The notes beneath the pieces are model-generated. The model worked only from the letters and a program-made list of their open reading frames with translations, ran no database searches and was not told where the DNA came from. Position numbers and translations under genes: made by a program. A stretch of 64,000 nucleotides of DNA, taken from contig CABZWX010000006.1 in NCBI GenBank assembly GCA_902529515.1, forward strand, positions 1 to 64,000. Direction: 5' to 3'. Shown piece by piece: positions 1 to 10,350 of the stretch; the first letter of the stretch is position 1; each line of letters begins with the position of its first letter. This DNA comes from an uncultured SAR116 cluster alpha proteobacterium. Lineage in GTDB: Bacteria > Pseudomonadota > Alphaproteobacteria > Puniceispirillales > Marisalimonadaceae.

Positions 1-2
1 AA

Positions 3-1511
3 GTTTTAGTAAAAAATAAAATAGAAATTCTCTCTACAGGAGGAACTGCTAAATATTTAAAACAAAATTTTATTCCTGTAAAAGAAGTATCAGATCAAAC
101 AAACTTTCCTGAAATTTTAGATGGAAGAGTTAAAACCTTAAATCCTAAAATACATGGTGGTATTCTTTTTAGAAGAGACGATCCTTCACACTTAGAACAA
201 ATGCAGAAACATGATATTTACGAAATAAATCTCTTGGTTATTAATTTATATAAATTTAGAGAGACGTTACAAAAAACATCTAAAAACAGAGATATAATAG
301 AAAATATTGATATTGGCGGACCAGCAATGATTAGAGCTGGAGCAAAAAATCATGAATTTGTAACAGTTGTTACAGATCCCAATGACTATCCAGAATTTAT
401 TTCACAAATTGATAACAATGGAAAAATTAAGTACTCATACAGAAAATATCTTGCTGCAAAGGCATTTAGATTAACTAACGAATACGATAACGCCATTTCA
501 GATTGGTTAGAAGATAAAGAGATTATCTCATCAACTTTTCCTGAAAATTTGTCAATTAATTTAAATAAGTCATATGAAATGCGATACGGTGAAAACCCAC
601 ATCAAAAAGCAGCACTTTATAAAACATCTGATAAAAGAAAAGGAATTACAAATAGTGAAAAACTGCAAGGCAAAGAACTTTCTTATAATAATGTAAATGA
701 CGCGGACGCTGCATTTGAGCTAATCTGTGAATTCAAAAAACCTGCTGTTGCCATAATTAAACATGCCAATCCTTGCGGAGTAGCAGAAAACGATGATCTT
801 AATTCTGCTTGGGAAAAGGCACTTCAAACTGACCCTGTAAGTGCTTTTGGTGGCATAGTATCTATAAATAGAGAATTAAAAAAAGATTTAGCTCTCAAAA
901 TGAAGTCACTTTTTTTAGAAGTCATTATTGCTCCCAGTGTTGACAGAGAAGCTTTAGAGATTTTTGCTGACAAGCCAAATGTTAGAATATTGGCAACTGG
1001 TTCACTAGCATCACCAGAGGATACAGGTTTATTATTTAAATCTATTTCTGGTGGGATGTTAGTACAATCGCGTGACTATAAAGTTTTAAACAGTGACAAC
1101 ATTAAAATAGTAACAAAAAGGAAACCCACAAATAAAGAAATTGATGATTTGTTGTTTGCATGGAAAGTTGCAAAACATACAAAATCAAATGCTATTGTTT
1201 ATGCAAAAAATTTACAAACTGTAGGTATTGGAGCAGGTCAAATGAGTAGAATTGATTCCACTTCAATAGCTAACGAAAAAGCAAAAAGGGCGTCCAATTT
1301 AGCTAAATTGGAAACGTCAATGGCTTATAAATCCGTTGTAGCTAGCGATGCTTTTTTTCCGTTTGCTGATGGTTTGATTGCTGCAGCAAACTCAGGTGTA
1401 ACCGCTGTTATTCAGCCAGGTGGATCTATTCGTGACAAAGAGGTAATTGAAGCAGCTGATGAAAGAAATATTGCGATGATTTTTACATCAATTAGACATT
1501 TTAGGCATTAA
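3..1511 (+). CDS. purH: Bifunctional phosphoribosylaminoimidazolecarboxamide formyltransferase/IMP cyclohydrolase, 5' truncated by window edge
   Basis: Frame is open upstream of the listed ATG at 201 (VLVKNKIEILSTGGTAKYLKQNF...DGRVKTLNPKIHGG); AICAR transformylase motifs such as KHANPCGVA and SAFGGIVS. Confidence 0.96.
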   Translation, partial: VLVKNKIEILSTGGTAKYLKQNFIPVKEVSDQTNFPEILDGRVKTLNPKIHGGILFRRDDPSHLEQMQKHDIYEINLLVINLYKFRETLQKTSKNRDIIENIDIGGPAMIRAGAKNHEFVTVVTDPNDYPEFISQIDNNGKIKYSYRKYLAAKAFRLTNEYDNAISDWLEDKEIISSTFPENLSINLNKSYEMRYGENPHQKAALYKTSDKRKGITNSEKLQGKELSYNNVNDADAAFELICEFKKPAVAIIKHANPCGVAENDDLNSAWEKALQTDPVSAFGGIVSINRELKKDLALKMKSLFLEVIIAPSVDREALEIFADKPNVRILATGSLASPEDTGLLFKSISGGMLVQSRDYKVLNSDNIKIVTKRKPTNKEIDDLLFAWKVAKHTKSNAIVYAKNLQTVGIGAGQMSRIDSTSIANEKAKRASNLAKLETSMAYKSVVASDAFFPFADGLIAAANSGVTAVIQPGGSIRDKEVIEAADERNIAMIFTSIRHFRH

Positions 1512-2623
1512 AAATCAAGAATCTCATTATTTTTTAAAGCATTCAAAATTTTTTTAATTAAACTTGGGAGTGCTAAATCATTTATATTTTTTTTTTGTAC
1601 AAATCTATAAGAGCTTTTGCTTAAGTCATTAATCAATGCATTTCCATCATTTATTGTAGCAATTGCCACAGAGCAATTAAGTTTGAAATGAGTGAAAATG
1701 TGATTTAAATTCTGATCTAATATCTTCCATTTCATACCTAAAAAAATAGGTTTTTTTTTATTAAATTTTGGAGATTTTTTAAATCTATTACTTTCTTCAT
1801 ACCAGCCTATCGAGGGCAACACATCCATGTTGGCTAAAAGTCCACTACTCTTATTGGTTTCAAACAAAACAGCACCATTTTTATTCTGTAAATAGAAGAA
1901 TAATCCATACCGCTCTTCTTTTTCTTTTTTTGGAAGTTTTATTGGATATTGCTTAGCACTAGTTGTGCCACCAACGTCACAAATAGCTAATAAAGGACAC
2001 ATTTTACATCTTGGTGACTTAGGAATACAAATTAATGAACCTAAATCCATTAAGGCTTGTGCATAATCTCCATGCCTGTTATCAGGAAGGTGTTTTTCAG
2101 CAATGTTTTTGATAAAAATCTTTGATTCCTTTATGGGTTTTTCAACCGCATAAAATCTTGAAAAAACTCTTTCAACATTTCCATCTATTACATTTGATTT
2201 TCTATCAAATGCTATAGCCATAATGGCTGATGATGTATATTCGCCTATTCCAGGAAGGGCCATTAAAGAATTTTTATCTGTAGGGAAAAATCCATCATAT
2301 TTATTAGAAATTATTTTTGCTGTTTCATGCAAATTTTTAGCTCTACTATAATAGCCAAGTCCTGCCCAATATGAATTAATCTCATGTAATTCTGCTTTTG
2401 CAAGGGTATTTATATCAGGCCATTTTCTAACAAACTTTAAAAAATATGGTATTACTGTTTTTACTACAGTTTGTTGCAACATAATTTCTGATAAATAAAC
2501 AAAATAAGGATTTGAAATTTCACCTGGTGGCGCTCTCCAAGGTAAAATTCTTCTATTAAAGTCGTACCAAGATAACAATGAATTTGAAAAAGTATTGTAG
2601 TTATTTTTTTTTAACTGTGTCAT
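1508..2623 (-). CDS. mutY: A/G-specific adenine glycosylase
   Basis: WYDFNRRILPWR, SEIMLQQT, LPGIGEYTSSAI, C-x6-C-x2-C-x5-C iron-sulfur motif (CIPKSPRCKMCPLLAIC). Confidence 0.95.
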   Translation of the reverse strand: MTQLKKNNYNTFSNSLLSWYDFNRRILPWRAPPGEISNPYFVYLSEIMLQQTVVKTVIPYFLKFVRKWPDINTLAKAELHEINSYWAGLGYYSRAKNLHETAKIISNKYDGFFPTDKNSLMALPGIGEYTSSAIMAIAFDRKSNVIDGNVERVFSRFYAVEKPIKESKIFIKNIAEKHLPDNRHGDYAQALMDLGSLICIPKSPRCKMCPLLAICDVGGTTSAKQYPIKLPKKEKEERYGLFFYLQNKNGAVLFETNKSSGLLANMDVLPSIGWYEESNRFKKSPKFNKKKPIFLGMKWKILDQNLNHIFTHFKLNCSVAIATINDGNALINDLSKSSYRFVQKKNINDLALPSLIKKILNALKNNEILDF

Positions 2624-2679
2624 ATAATTTTATTATATAATAAAATCAAAAAAATTTAATTTAAAATAATTGTTAACAT

Positions 2680-3117
2680 ATGAAGTCTTTGTTAAAAATC
2701 ACAGAAAATATTTTTGAGAAAAATCTGAGTAGATTAGGATCTATTCAAAATCATATATTTTTCAATTGGGCACATATTGCAGGTCAATATGCAGATATAA
2801 CAATTCCACATAAAATAAAATTTGGTAGAAAAAAAAATATCGATGGCCAAATAACAATCAAAGTCCAAAGTGGCTTCGGACTTGAAGTGCAATACGCAAT
2901 TCCACTTCTATTGGATCAAATTAATGCTCGATTCGGATTTAAAGCAATATCAAAAATGAAAATTATTCAAGCTGACATTCAGAACAACTTTGAAATAAAA
3001 AAAGAACCTATTAAACGTACTTTGGAAAATACTCTAGAAAATTTGGAGTCTAATATACTTCCAGACAGCGAACTGAAATTAGCAATGCAAGAATTTGAGA
3101 TTTCTAGAAAAAAATAG
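2680..3117 (+). CDS. DUF721 domain (DciA-like) protein
   Basis: 145 aa, HIFFNWAHIAGQYADITIPHKIKF pattern; position between mutY and dsbA/smc as in other alphaproteobacteria. Confidence 0.7.
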   Translation: MKSLLKITENIFEKNLSRLGSIQNHIFFNWAHIAGQYADITIPHKIKFGRKKNIDGQITIKVQSGFGLEVQYAIPLLLDQINARFGFKAISKMKIIQADIQNNFEIKKEPIKRTLENTLENLESNILPDSELKLAMQEFEISRKK

Positions 3118-3203
3118 TTGCATTTTATAAAATCTTGTTCTTTGTACATTAATCTTAGTATATAAGATTACTATTATTTGAAATTTTAAATGAGCAAAAC
3201 AAT

Positions 3204-3842
3204 ATGGGGAAAAATATGTTTTTAAATAGAAGAAAATTTTTACTAAGTATTGGTGCTTTTTTCTTATTTTCAAAAAAAAGTTTTTCAAATCAAACCTCAT
3301 TAAACGAGTTGATGCGAAAACAATTTTTGGGTTCTAATAATGCACCCATTAAAATAAAAGAATTCTTTTCATTAACCTGTGGTCACTGTTCTAACTTTCA
3401 TATAAAAACTTTACCTCAACTCAAAAAAAAATACATTGATACGGGTAAAGTTCAATTAGAATTTATTGATTACCCCCTTGACAGACTTGCCGTTATAGCA
3501 GCTACATTAGCTAGATCAATACCAACAAAGGATGGATATATAGAAGCTGTTAGCATTTTATTAAAAAAGCAGAAACAATGGGCATATTCAAAAAATCCTT
3601 TGAATGAATTACAATCAATTGCAAAATTATTTGGAATATCATCAAAAAAATTTAATGATATTTCTCAAAACATTCCTCTTATGCAGGAAATTGTTACAAA
3701 AATGGAGGAAGAGTCTAAAAACTTTGATATAAACTCCACTCCAACTTTCATTGTAAATGATAAATATAAAATTTCTGGAGCTCTATCTTTCAAAGACTTT
3801 GAAAAAGAACTTTTGAAGTCAATTAACGCAAAAAAGTCTTAA
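3204..3842 (+). CDS. DsbA-family thioredoxin-like protein
   Basis: N-terminal RRKFLLSIGAFFLF signal, FFSLTCGHCSNFH CxxC active site, STPTFIVN cis-Pro loop. Confidence 0.88.
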   Translation: MGKNMFLNRRKFLLSIGAFFLFSKKSFSNQTSLNELMRKQFLGSNNAPIKIKEFFSLTCGHCSNFHIKTLPQLKKKYIDTGKVQLEFIDYPLDRLAVIAATLARSIPTKDGYIEAVSILLKKQKQWAYSKNPLNELQSIAKLFGISSKKFNDISQNIPLMQEIVTKMEEESKNFDINSTPTFIVNDKYKISGALSFKDFEKELLKSINAKKS

Positions 3843-3860
3843 GGTAAAATTGGAAAACAA

Positions 3861-6800
3861 ATGAAATTCAAATCAATAAGAATTTCTGGATTTAAATCTT
3901 TTTTAGAGCCAACAGAAATAGACCTTAATGAAGGGTTAACTGGGATAGTAGGTCCAAATGGCTGTGGCAAATCAAACATTGTAGAAGCTATTAAATGGGT
4001 AATGGGTGAAAACTCAGCAAGACAAATGCGTGGCGAAGGTATGGATGATGTAATTTTTTCTGGATCAAATGAACGTCCAGCAAGAAATTTTGCAGAAGTT
4101 ACAATTAAATTAGATAATACTGAAAAAAAAGCTCCTGCTAATTTTAATCAATTTAATGAAATTGAAATTTCAAGAAAAATTGAACGAGATAAAGGTTCGA
4201 CTTACAGGGTTAATTCTAAACAAGTTAGAGCTAGAGATGTACAATTAATTTTTGCAGATACCGCTACTGGAGCTCGATCATCAGGAATTGTAAGTCAGGG
4301 AAGGATTTCACAAATAATTGAGTACAGTCTTGACGATAGAAGAATAATTCTTGAAGAAGCTGCAAACATTAAAGGGTTACATAATAGGAGACATGAAGCG
4401 GAATTAAAATTAAACGGAGCTACTGATAACTTAAGTAGGTTGTTAGATATTGAGAATACATACAATCAACAACTAATTGAATTAGAAAAACAAGGTAGAA
4501 AGGCAGCTCGTTACAGATCAGTAGGAGATAGATTAAGAAAAGCAGAAGCTTCGCTTTTCTTGTCATTATTAAATTCCGCTGAAAAAGAATTTGATGAACT
4601 AGAAACAAAATTTGAGAAATCAAAAAATAACGTCGAAGAGGCTCAAATAAACTTATCTAAAAACACAAAATCAAAGCTAGAAATTTTTAATAAGTTACCT
4701 GAGCTAAGAAAAGTTGAAACAGAAAAAGCTGCTATTTTACAATCATTAAATATTTCAAAAATAAGATTAGAAGAAGAAGAAGCAACTTCAAAATTTACGT
4801 TGAATAATGTTCTTAACCAAATAACACAAATAGAAACTGATATTAAAAGAGAAATTGAAATAAAAGACGATGCAAATAAAACAATTGCAAATCTTCTTTT
4901 AGAAAAAGACAAGCTACAATTAGATACAAAAGATTTCACAACTAAGAAAAATGATGCTTCAAAAAAAGTAAATGAACTTAAAATAAAATCTGAAGATGCA
5001 GATGCAAAACTTTCATCTATTAATTCCGAAATTTTTTCAATAAAATCTGACAAATCAGATCTAGAAAATCGTATTAATAATTTAAAAGAAAAAATAAAAA
5101 ATTCAGAAGATCAAAAATCACAGTTCAATATTACTGAAGATAAAAAGTTAATCGATGAGCACAACAAAATAAGGGTTAATATTGAAAAGTTAATTAAAGA
5201 AGAAAGCAACAAGCTAGAATTAATAAAAAAACAATTAGAAACTAAAGAGAATTTAAATATAAACCTAAAAGAAAAGAAGGGTAAAATAGATTATGATCTC
5301 AATGTAATGAGAGCTGATTTACATTCTTTATCTTCGCTATTAGGCTATGATGAATTCAAAAACAACACTCTAGAAGCAACAATAGATGATATAGGGAACC
5401 TTCAAGATGCAATTGGATCGGTACTAGGTGAAACAATATTAGCTCCAATAAATTCAGACAATTCAGACGAACAGGACATTTCTTACTGGAAAGAAATTAC
5501 AACTAAATTTGAAGAAAAGTTACCCAAAGGTGCTACTCCTATAATTTCTAAAATAAAAAAGAATTCAATTCTAGATATTGCATTAATCGGTATAGGCATT
5601 GTAGAAAATGAAAAAACTGCTCTTAAACTTCAAAAAGAATTATCTTTTGGACAGGCTTTGACAACTTTAAAAGGAGGCTTATGGAGATGGGATGGATATG
5701 TTCAACCTTTAGGTGTTCAAAATAGTTATTCAGAAAGATTACAACAAATTACTAAATTAAGAAATTTACAAGATGAATTACCATCTAAAGAAAAAGAAGA
5801 AGTTACAATTGTTAATGAAATTATTCAAAATGAGTTGGAATTAAAGAAATTTTTTGGAACAACGAAGGAAATAGAATCTAAAATAAACTTACTGAATAAT
5901 GAATTAAATGACACAAAATTATCAATTTCAAGTTTAGATTCAAAGATAAATTCAAGTAATATCTTATTAAAAGAACATCAAAATATTTTAGATACATCTC
6001 AAAAAGAATTAGTAGATTTAGAAACACTATCTAAAAAATCACTAAACTTGCCAACTTTACTAGCAGATGAATTAAAAATCAGAAATGCAGCTGATCAATG
6101 TAGAAACGAATTGACAGGTGCAATGGCTGCAGAGCAACAAATTAGAAATCAGGAAAGTTTTCAACAAAGAAACCTAATGCAAATTAACAATCAAAAAAAT
6201 GATTGGGAAAACAGAAAGGACGAGGCAGAAACAAGAATTAAATCTTTAAAAGAAAGACTAGATAACTTGAAAGAAGATAAATCAAGACTTGAGAAACTAC
6301 CAGATAATTTTGTGGAAAAAGCTAATGAATTAAATATCAAGATTGAAACAGCTGAACAAAAAAGAAACCTTGCTGCAGATAAGTTAGTACAAACGGAAAC
6401 ATTATTTAATGAAGCCGAAAAATTGGAAAAATCGTCAGAACAAAATTTAGCATCTTTTCGAGAAGTCATGATAAAAGTAGAAGCCGCACTTAATCTAGCT
6501 AGCACAAAAATAGAAAATATCGAGGATAGAGTTTATGAGAAACTCAGGGTAAAGTCGAAGCAATTAAAAGAAATTGTTAATTTAAGTGACAACGAAGAAT
6601 TAAATACATCAATCGAAACTTTAGAAAAAACAGTTCAAAGATTATTAAATGAAAGAGAATCATTAGGCGCTGTAAATTTACGTGCCGATGAAGAAATGAA
6701 CGAAATGAGACAAAAAATTGAATTGATGTCTAAGGAAAGAGTTGACTTAGAATTAGCAATTGAAAAACTAAAAAGTGGAATTTTTGAATTAAATAAAGAA

Positions 6801-7289
6801 GGCAGACAACGTCTTATAGATAGTTTTGAGCTCGTAAATAAAAACTTTAAGAAACTTTTTAAAGAGCTTTTTGGAGGTGGAGACGCTGAATTAAAATTAG
6901 TTGGAGATGATGATCCTCTTAAAGCTGGATTGGAAATATTAGCAAGTCCACCTGGAAAAAAAATGCAATTACTTTCCTTGTTGTCAGGTGGAGAACAAGC
7001 TTTAACAGCCATATCTCTCATTTTTTCTGTTTTCTTATGCAATCCTGCTCCAATATGTATTTTAGATGAAGTAGATGCTGCTTTGGATGATAGTAATGTT
7101 AGCAGATTCTGTAACTTATTAGATAAAATAGTAGATGAAACAGAAACCTATTTTTTAGTTGTGACACACCACAGATTGACTATGGCTAAAATGAATAGAC
7201 TTTTTGGTGTTACTATGGAACAAAAAGGCATAAGTAGACTAGTTTCTGTTGATTTAGAACAAGCAAATAAAATAAAGGATATAGCCTAA
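3861..7289 (+). CDS. smc: Chromosome segregation protein SMC
   Basis: Walker A GPNGCGKSN, long coiled coils, hinge, C-terminal LLSGGEQALTAISLIF and ILDEVDAALDD. Confidence 0.97.
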   Translation: MKFKSIRISGFKSFLEPTEIDLNEGLTGIVGPNGCGKSNIVEAIKWVMGENSARQMRGEGMDDVIFSGSNERPARNFAEVTIKLDNTEKKAPANFNQFNEIEISRKIERDKGSTYRVNSKQVRARDVQLIFADTATGARSSGIVSQGRISQIIEYSLDDRRIILEEAANIKGLHNRRHEAELKLNGATDNLSRLLDIENTYNQQLIELEKQGRKAARYRSVGDRLRKAEASLFLSLLNSAEKEFDELETKFEKSKNNVEEAQINLSKNTKSKLEIFNKLPELRKVETEKAAILQSLNISKIRLEEEEATSKFTLNNVLNQITQIETDIKREIEIKDDANKTIANLLLEKDKLQLDTKDFTTKKNDASKKVNELKIKSEDADAKLSSINSEIFSIKSDKSDLENRINNLKEKIKNSEDQKSQFNITEDKKLIDEHNKIRVNIEKLIKEESNKLELIKKQLETKENLNINLKEKKGKIDYDLNVMRADLHSLSSLLGYDEFKNNTLEATIDDIGNLQDAIGSVLGETILAPINSDNSDEQDISYWKEITTKFEEKLPKGATPIISKIKKNSILDIALIGIGIVENEKTALKLQKELSFGQALTTLKGGLWRWDGYVQPLGVQNSYSERLQQITKLRNLQDELPSKEKEEVTIVNEIIQNELELKKFFGTTKEIESKINLLNNELNDTKLSISSLDSKINSSNILLKEHQNILDTSQKELVDLETLSKKSLNLPTLLADELKIRNAADQCRNELTGAMAAEQQIRNQESFQQRNLMQINNQKNDWENRKDEAETRIKSLKERLDNLKEDKSRLEKLPDNFVEKANELNIKIETAEQKRNLAADKLVQTETLFNEAEKLEKSSEQNLASFREVMIKVEAALNLASTKIENIEDRVYEKLRVKSKQLKEIVNLSDNEELNTSIETLEKTVQRLLNERESLGAVNLRADEEMNEMRQKIELMSKERVDLELAIEKLKSGIFELNKEGRQRLIDSFELVNKNFKKLFKELFGGGDAELKLVGDDDPLKAGLEILASPPGKKMQLLSLLSGGEQALTAISLIFSVFLCNPAPICILDEVDAALDDSNVSRFCNLLDKIVDETETYFLVVTHHRLTMAKMNRLFGVTMEQKGISRLVSVDLEQANKIKDIA

Positions 7290-7374
7290 TTAAAGTTTTT
7301 GAAGTAAACTCTTGACTTATTTGTTAGCTCAAAATAATTTAAGCACGCTTATAGTTTTCATTTGAAAGTATAGT

Positions 7375-7683
7375 ATGAGCACGTTAAATAAAGAAAAAAA
7401 TTTATCAAAAAGAATAGATGCTGCACTAGCTAAGAAGGATTATAAAAAAACATTTAGAGATACAGATTCGCTTAATATTTACTATAGAGTTGGAACAGAA
7501 TTACTAGCAGGTTTGCTTATTGGTGCGGGCTTAGGATGGACAATAGATCAGTGGTTTAATACAACTCCATTATTCTTATTAGTATTTTTTTTATTAGGTG
7601 GTGTAGCTGGGATATATAACCTTTGGAGAGTTTTGACTGGCAAAGGTTTGAAAATGGGATTTTTTAACGAAAAAGAAAAATAA
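7375..7683 (+). CDS. atpI: ATP synthase protein I
   Basis: Small two-TM AtpI-like protein (ELLAGLLIGAGLGWTIDQW) directly upstream of atpB. Confidence 0.85.
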   Translation: MSTLNKEKNLSKRIDAALAKKDYKKTFRDTDSLNIYYRVGTELLAGLLIGAGLGWTIDQWFNTTPLFLLVFFLLGGVAGIYNLWRVLTGKGLKMGFFNEKEK

Positions 7684-7684
7684 T

Positions 7685-8428
7685 ATGAATTCACCTGTAG
7701 AACAATTTACAATTAAAACTTTATACGAACTTAATTTTATGGGTGTTGATGTATCATTCACTAACGCTTCTCTATTCATGATGTTGTCTATTTTTGGGTC
7801 AGTTTGTTTTTTATATTTTGGATCAAGGAAACAAGCACTTATACCTGGAAGATTTCAATCGTTAGTAGAAATGTCATATGAGTTTGTTGCAAATATGGTT
7901 AAAGAAAATGCAGGCAAAGGTAGTCAAGCTTACTTTCCATTTATTTTCACTTTATTTATGTTTATTTTATTTGGAAATCTGCTTGGAATGATACCCTACA
8001 GTTACACTTTCACGTCACAAATAGCAGTTACTTTTACATTGGCTGTAATTATATTCGTAGGAGTTACAATTATTGCAATTTTAAAACATGGCTTTAAATT
8101 TTTTACATACTTTTTTCCATCTGGAGTTCCAATTGGCCTAGCACCTCTATTGATACCAATTGAAATTATCTCTTACTTTATCCGTCCAATTAGTTTATCT
8201 GTCAGATTATTTGCTAATATGTTAGCCGGACACACAATGATGAAGGTATTTGCTGGACTTATAATTATGATGGGATCAGCAGGTGGCGTTTTAAAAGCAG
8301 GTGCCGTATTACCTCTTTTGGCAGTTATTGGTTTAACTGGACTGGAATTTTTAGTAGCCGCACTTCAAGCCTATGTTTTCAGTATTTTAACATGTATGTA
8401 CCTTCATGATGCAATACATTTACACTAA
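7685..8428 (+). CDS. atpB: F0F1 ATP synthase subunit a
   Basis: SLSVRLFANMLAGHTMMKV and LEFLVAALQAYVFSIL signatures. Confidence 0.97.
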   Translation: MNSPVEQFTIKTLYELNFMGVDVSFTNASLFMMLSIFGSVCFLYFGSRKQALIPGRFQSLVEMSYEFVANMVKENAGKGSQAYFPFIFTLFMFILFGNLLGMIPYSYTFTSQIAVTFTLAVIIFVGVTIIAILKHGFKFFTYFFPSGVPIGLAPLLIPIEIISYFIRPISLSVRLFANMLAGHTMMKVFAGLIIMMGSAGGVLKAGAVLPLLAVIGLTGLEFLVAALQAYVFSILTCMYLHDAIHLH

Positions 8429-8469
8429 TTCATTACTAAATTTAAAATTACTCAAGAAAGGAAAAAAAT

Positions 8470-8697
8470 ATGGAAATGGATGCCGCAAAATTAATAGGAG
8501 CTGGATTAGCCGTTATAGCTTTAGCTGGAGTTGGAGTTGGAATTGGTAATATTTTTGCTTCATTAGTTACAGCTGTTGGAAGAAACCCAGCAGCAAAAAA
8601 TGAAGTATTTGGAATAGCTATTTTAGGATTTGCACTAACAGAAGCTGTTGCACTTTTTGCATTAGTTATTGCGTTATTACTATTATTCACATTCTAA
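8470..8697 (+). CDS. atpE: F0F1 ATP synthase subunit c (H+-type carboxylate, no Na+ motif apparent)
   Basis: 75 aa, two glycine-rich TM helices, [12 protein letters not shown] loop, [20 protein letters not shown]. Confidence 0.97.
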   Translation: MEMDAAKLIGAGLAVIALAGVGVGIGNIFASLVTAVGRNPAAKNEVFGIAILGFALTEAVALFALVIALLLLFTF

Positions 8698-8711
8698 TAA
8701 AAATCTAATCT

Positions 8712-8737
8712 TGCCTATAGTAATTTAACTATAGGCA
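8712..8737 (+). terminator. Hairpin between atpE and atpF' (intra-operon attenuator/terminator candidate)
   Basis: TGCCTATAGT-6nt-ACTATAGGCA, 10-bp perfect stem, followed by GATTTTTA. Confidence 0.65.
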
Positions 8738-8762
8738 GATTTTTACTAAATAAGAATAACAA

Positions 8763-9350
8763 ATGTCATACTATCGTAAATTTATCTTAGTTTTACCACT
8801 CTCTACAAGCACTTCTTATGTTGCTCAAGCTAATGAAGGTAAAGCTGGACTGCCACAATTAGATTTTAATACATATCCATCTCTTGTTTTTTGGTCTGTT
8901 TTATCACTAATTATAGGTTATATCTTGATGAAATATCTGGTAACTCCAAATATAAAATCAATTTTAAATAACAGGGAAACTAATATCCAAAATGACTTAG
9001 TAAAAGCTAAAACTTCAAGTCAAGAGACTGAAAAAATAAAGGAAAATATTATTAATTCTCAGACGGAAATAAAATCTAGATCACAATTAATTGTGAATCA
9101 AGCTCTTGCTGAATCAAAACAAAATATCGAAAAAAAAGAAAAAGATATAAATCAAAAATTAAATGAAAAATTAGTTAAAGCTGAGAAACAAATAATGGAA
9201 ACACAAAAATTAGTTATAAAGGAAGTTATAAATAACGCTGAAGAACTCACTGCAAAAGTCATTCAAAACTTAACTGATCTCAAATACGATAAGGTTGATG
9301 GCAAGAAAGCAATTAATACAGCATCAAAAGATGTATTAGTGGAGAAATAG
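8763..9350 (+). CDS. atpF': F0F1 ATP synthase subunit b'
   Basis: N-terminal TM then long charged coiled coil, 195 aa, tandem with second b-type subunit. Confidence 0.88.
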   Translation: MSYYRKFILVLPLSTSTSYVAQANEGKAGLPQLDFNTYPSLVFWSVLSLIIGYILMKYLVTPNIKSILNNRETNIQNDLVKAKTSSQETEKIKENIINSQTEIKSRSQLIVNQALAESKQNIEKKEKDINQKLNEKLVKAEKQIMETQKLVIKEVINNAEELTAKVIQNLTDLKYDKVDGKKAINTASKDVLVEK

Positions 9351-9351
9351 A

Positions 9352-9837
9352 ATGTACTTTGATGAGACAGCATGGGTTGCAATTGCGTTTTTATTATTTT
9401 TTGTGTTGGTTTGGAAAAAAGGTAAGAAAGCTATACTTTCTTTACTAGATGAGAGATCATCATTAATTGAAAAAGAACTTAATGAAGCTAAATCACTTAA
9501 AGAAGAAGCTTTGGAAGAACTGAGGCTTGCTTTACAAAATCAAAAAAATGTTTCTGACGAAGCTGAAAATCTAATTAAAAACGCAAAGGAAACTGCTAAA
9601 AAAATTCAAGAAGAAGCAAATTTAAAATCGCTTGAAATGGTTAAAAGAAAAGAAGAACAAGCCAGGCAAAAAATCTTATCGTTAGAAGCTGAGGCTATAA
9701 AAAAAATTAAAGAAATTACTAGCAGTATCGTAATAGAATCATCTAAAACTTATATTAAACAGAAATTAGATAACAAAGAAAACATTAATCTAATTTCTAA
9801 ATCTTCAAATGAGATTAAATCCTCTATTATAAAATAA
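9352..9837 (+). CDS. atpF: F0F1 ATP synthase subunit b
   Basis: N-terminal TM, LLDERSSLIEKELNEAKSLKEEA coiled coil. Confidence 0.92.
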   Translation: MYFDETAWVAIAFLLFFVLVWKKGKKAILSLLDERSSLIEKELNEAKSLKEEALEELRLALQNQKNVSDEAENLIKNAKETAKKIQEEANLKSLEMVKRKEEQARQKILSLEAEAIKKIKEITSSIVIESSKTYIKQKLDNKENINLISKSSNEIKSSIIK

Positions 9838-10266
9838 CTACTTTATTCCTAGCAAAACTTGTCCTCCAGCAGGAACTTTCAATTCAAATGTTGTAGCTCT
9901 ATCTACTATTTTACTACCTTTTAACAAAAATTGAGAATAGTTAAATTCATCTCTATCAAATTCTTTTTTATTAAAATCTACTGATACTACACTAATATTG
10001 ACAGGAACATAATCTTCCTTTGTTGTTTCATTTCTAATTGCTCGTATATTAACAGAGAGCTCCATTTGAATATCATTGCCATCTTTGTAGCAAAACTTTT
10101 GCACACCTCTAAATCCTAAATAAACCGGTGAGTTACCTTCTGAATTAACAACTATTTCAGCAGCTTTTTTAGGTGCAATCAATTTAGGACATTCAACAAC
10201 ATCTTTTTTAAAAGTTGAGCAACCATTAAAAAATAAAAATGAAATTATAATAAAAACTCGAGTCAT
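9838..10266 (-). CDS. Hypothetical lipoprotein
   Basis: Signal peptide with lipobox-like FFNGC; convergent with atpF. Confidence 0.65.
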   Translation of the reverse strand: MTRVFIIISFLFFNGCSTFKKDVVECPKLIAPKKAAEIVVNSEGNSPVYLGFRGVQKFCYKDGNDIQMELSVNIRAIRNETTKEDYVPVNISVVSVDFNKKEFDRDEFNYSQFLLKGSKIVDRATTFELKVPAGGQVLLGIK

Positions 10267-10350
10267 ACATAATATCCTAAAAATGTAAAAAATTTTGTAA
10301 CTTGGCTAATCTTTATTGACGTATTGATTGTAATACATCAAAACTAAATT

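Noticed and set aside
201-1511. Listed ATG at 201 as the start of purH
   Set aside because: Conserved PurH sequence continues in frame to the left window edge, so the gene is truncated rather than starting at 201
4643-7042. Antisense ORFs of 104-136 aa inside smc
   Set aside because: They are mirror frames of a clearly conserved smc gene; composition (Ser/Phe-rich) is typical of shadow ORFs
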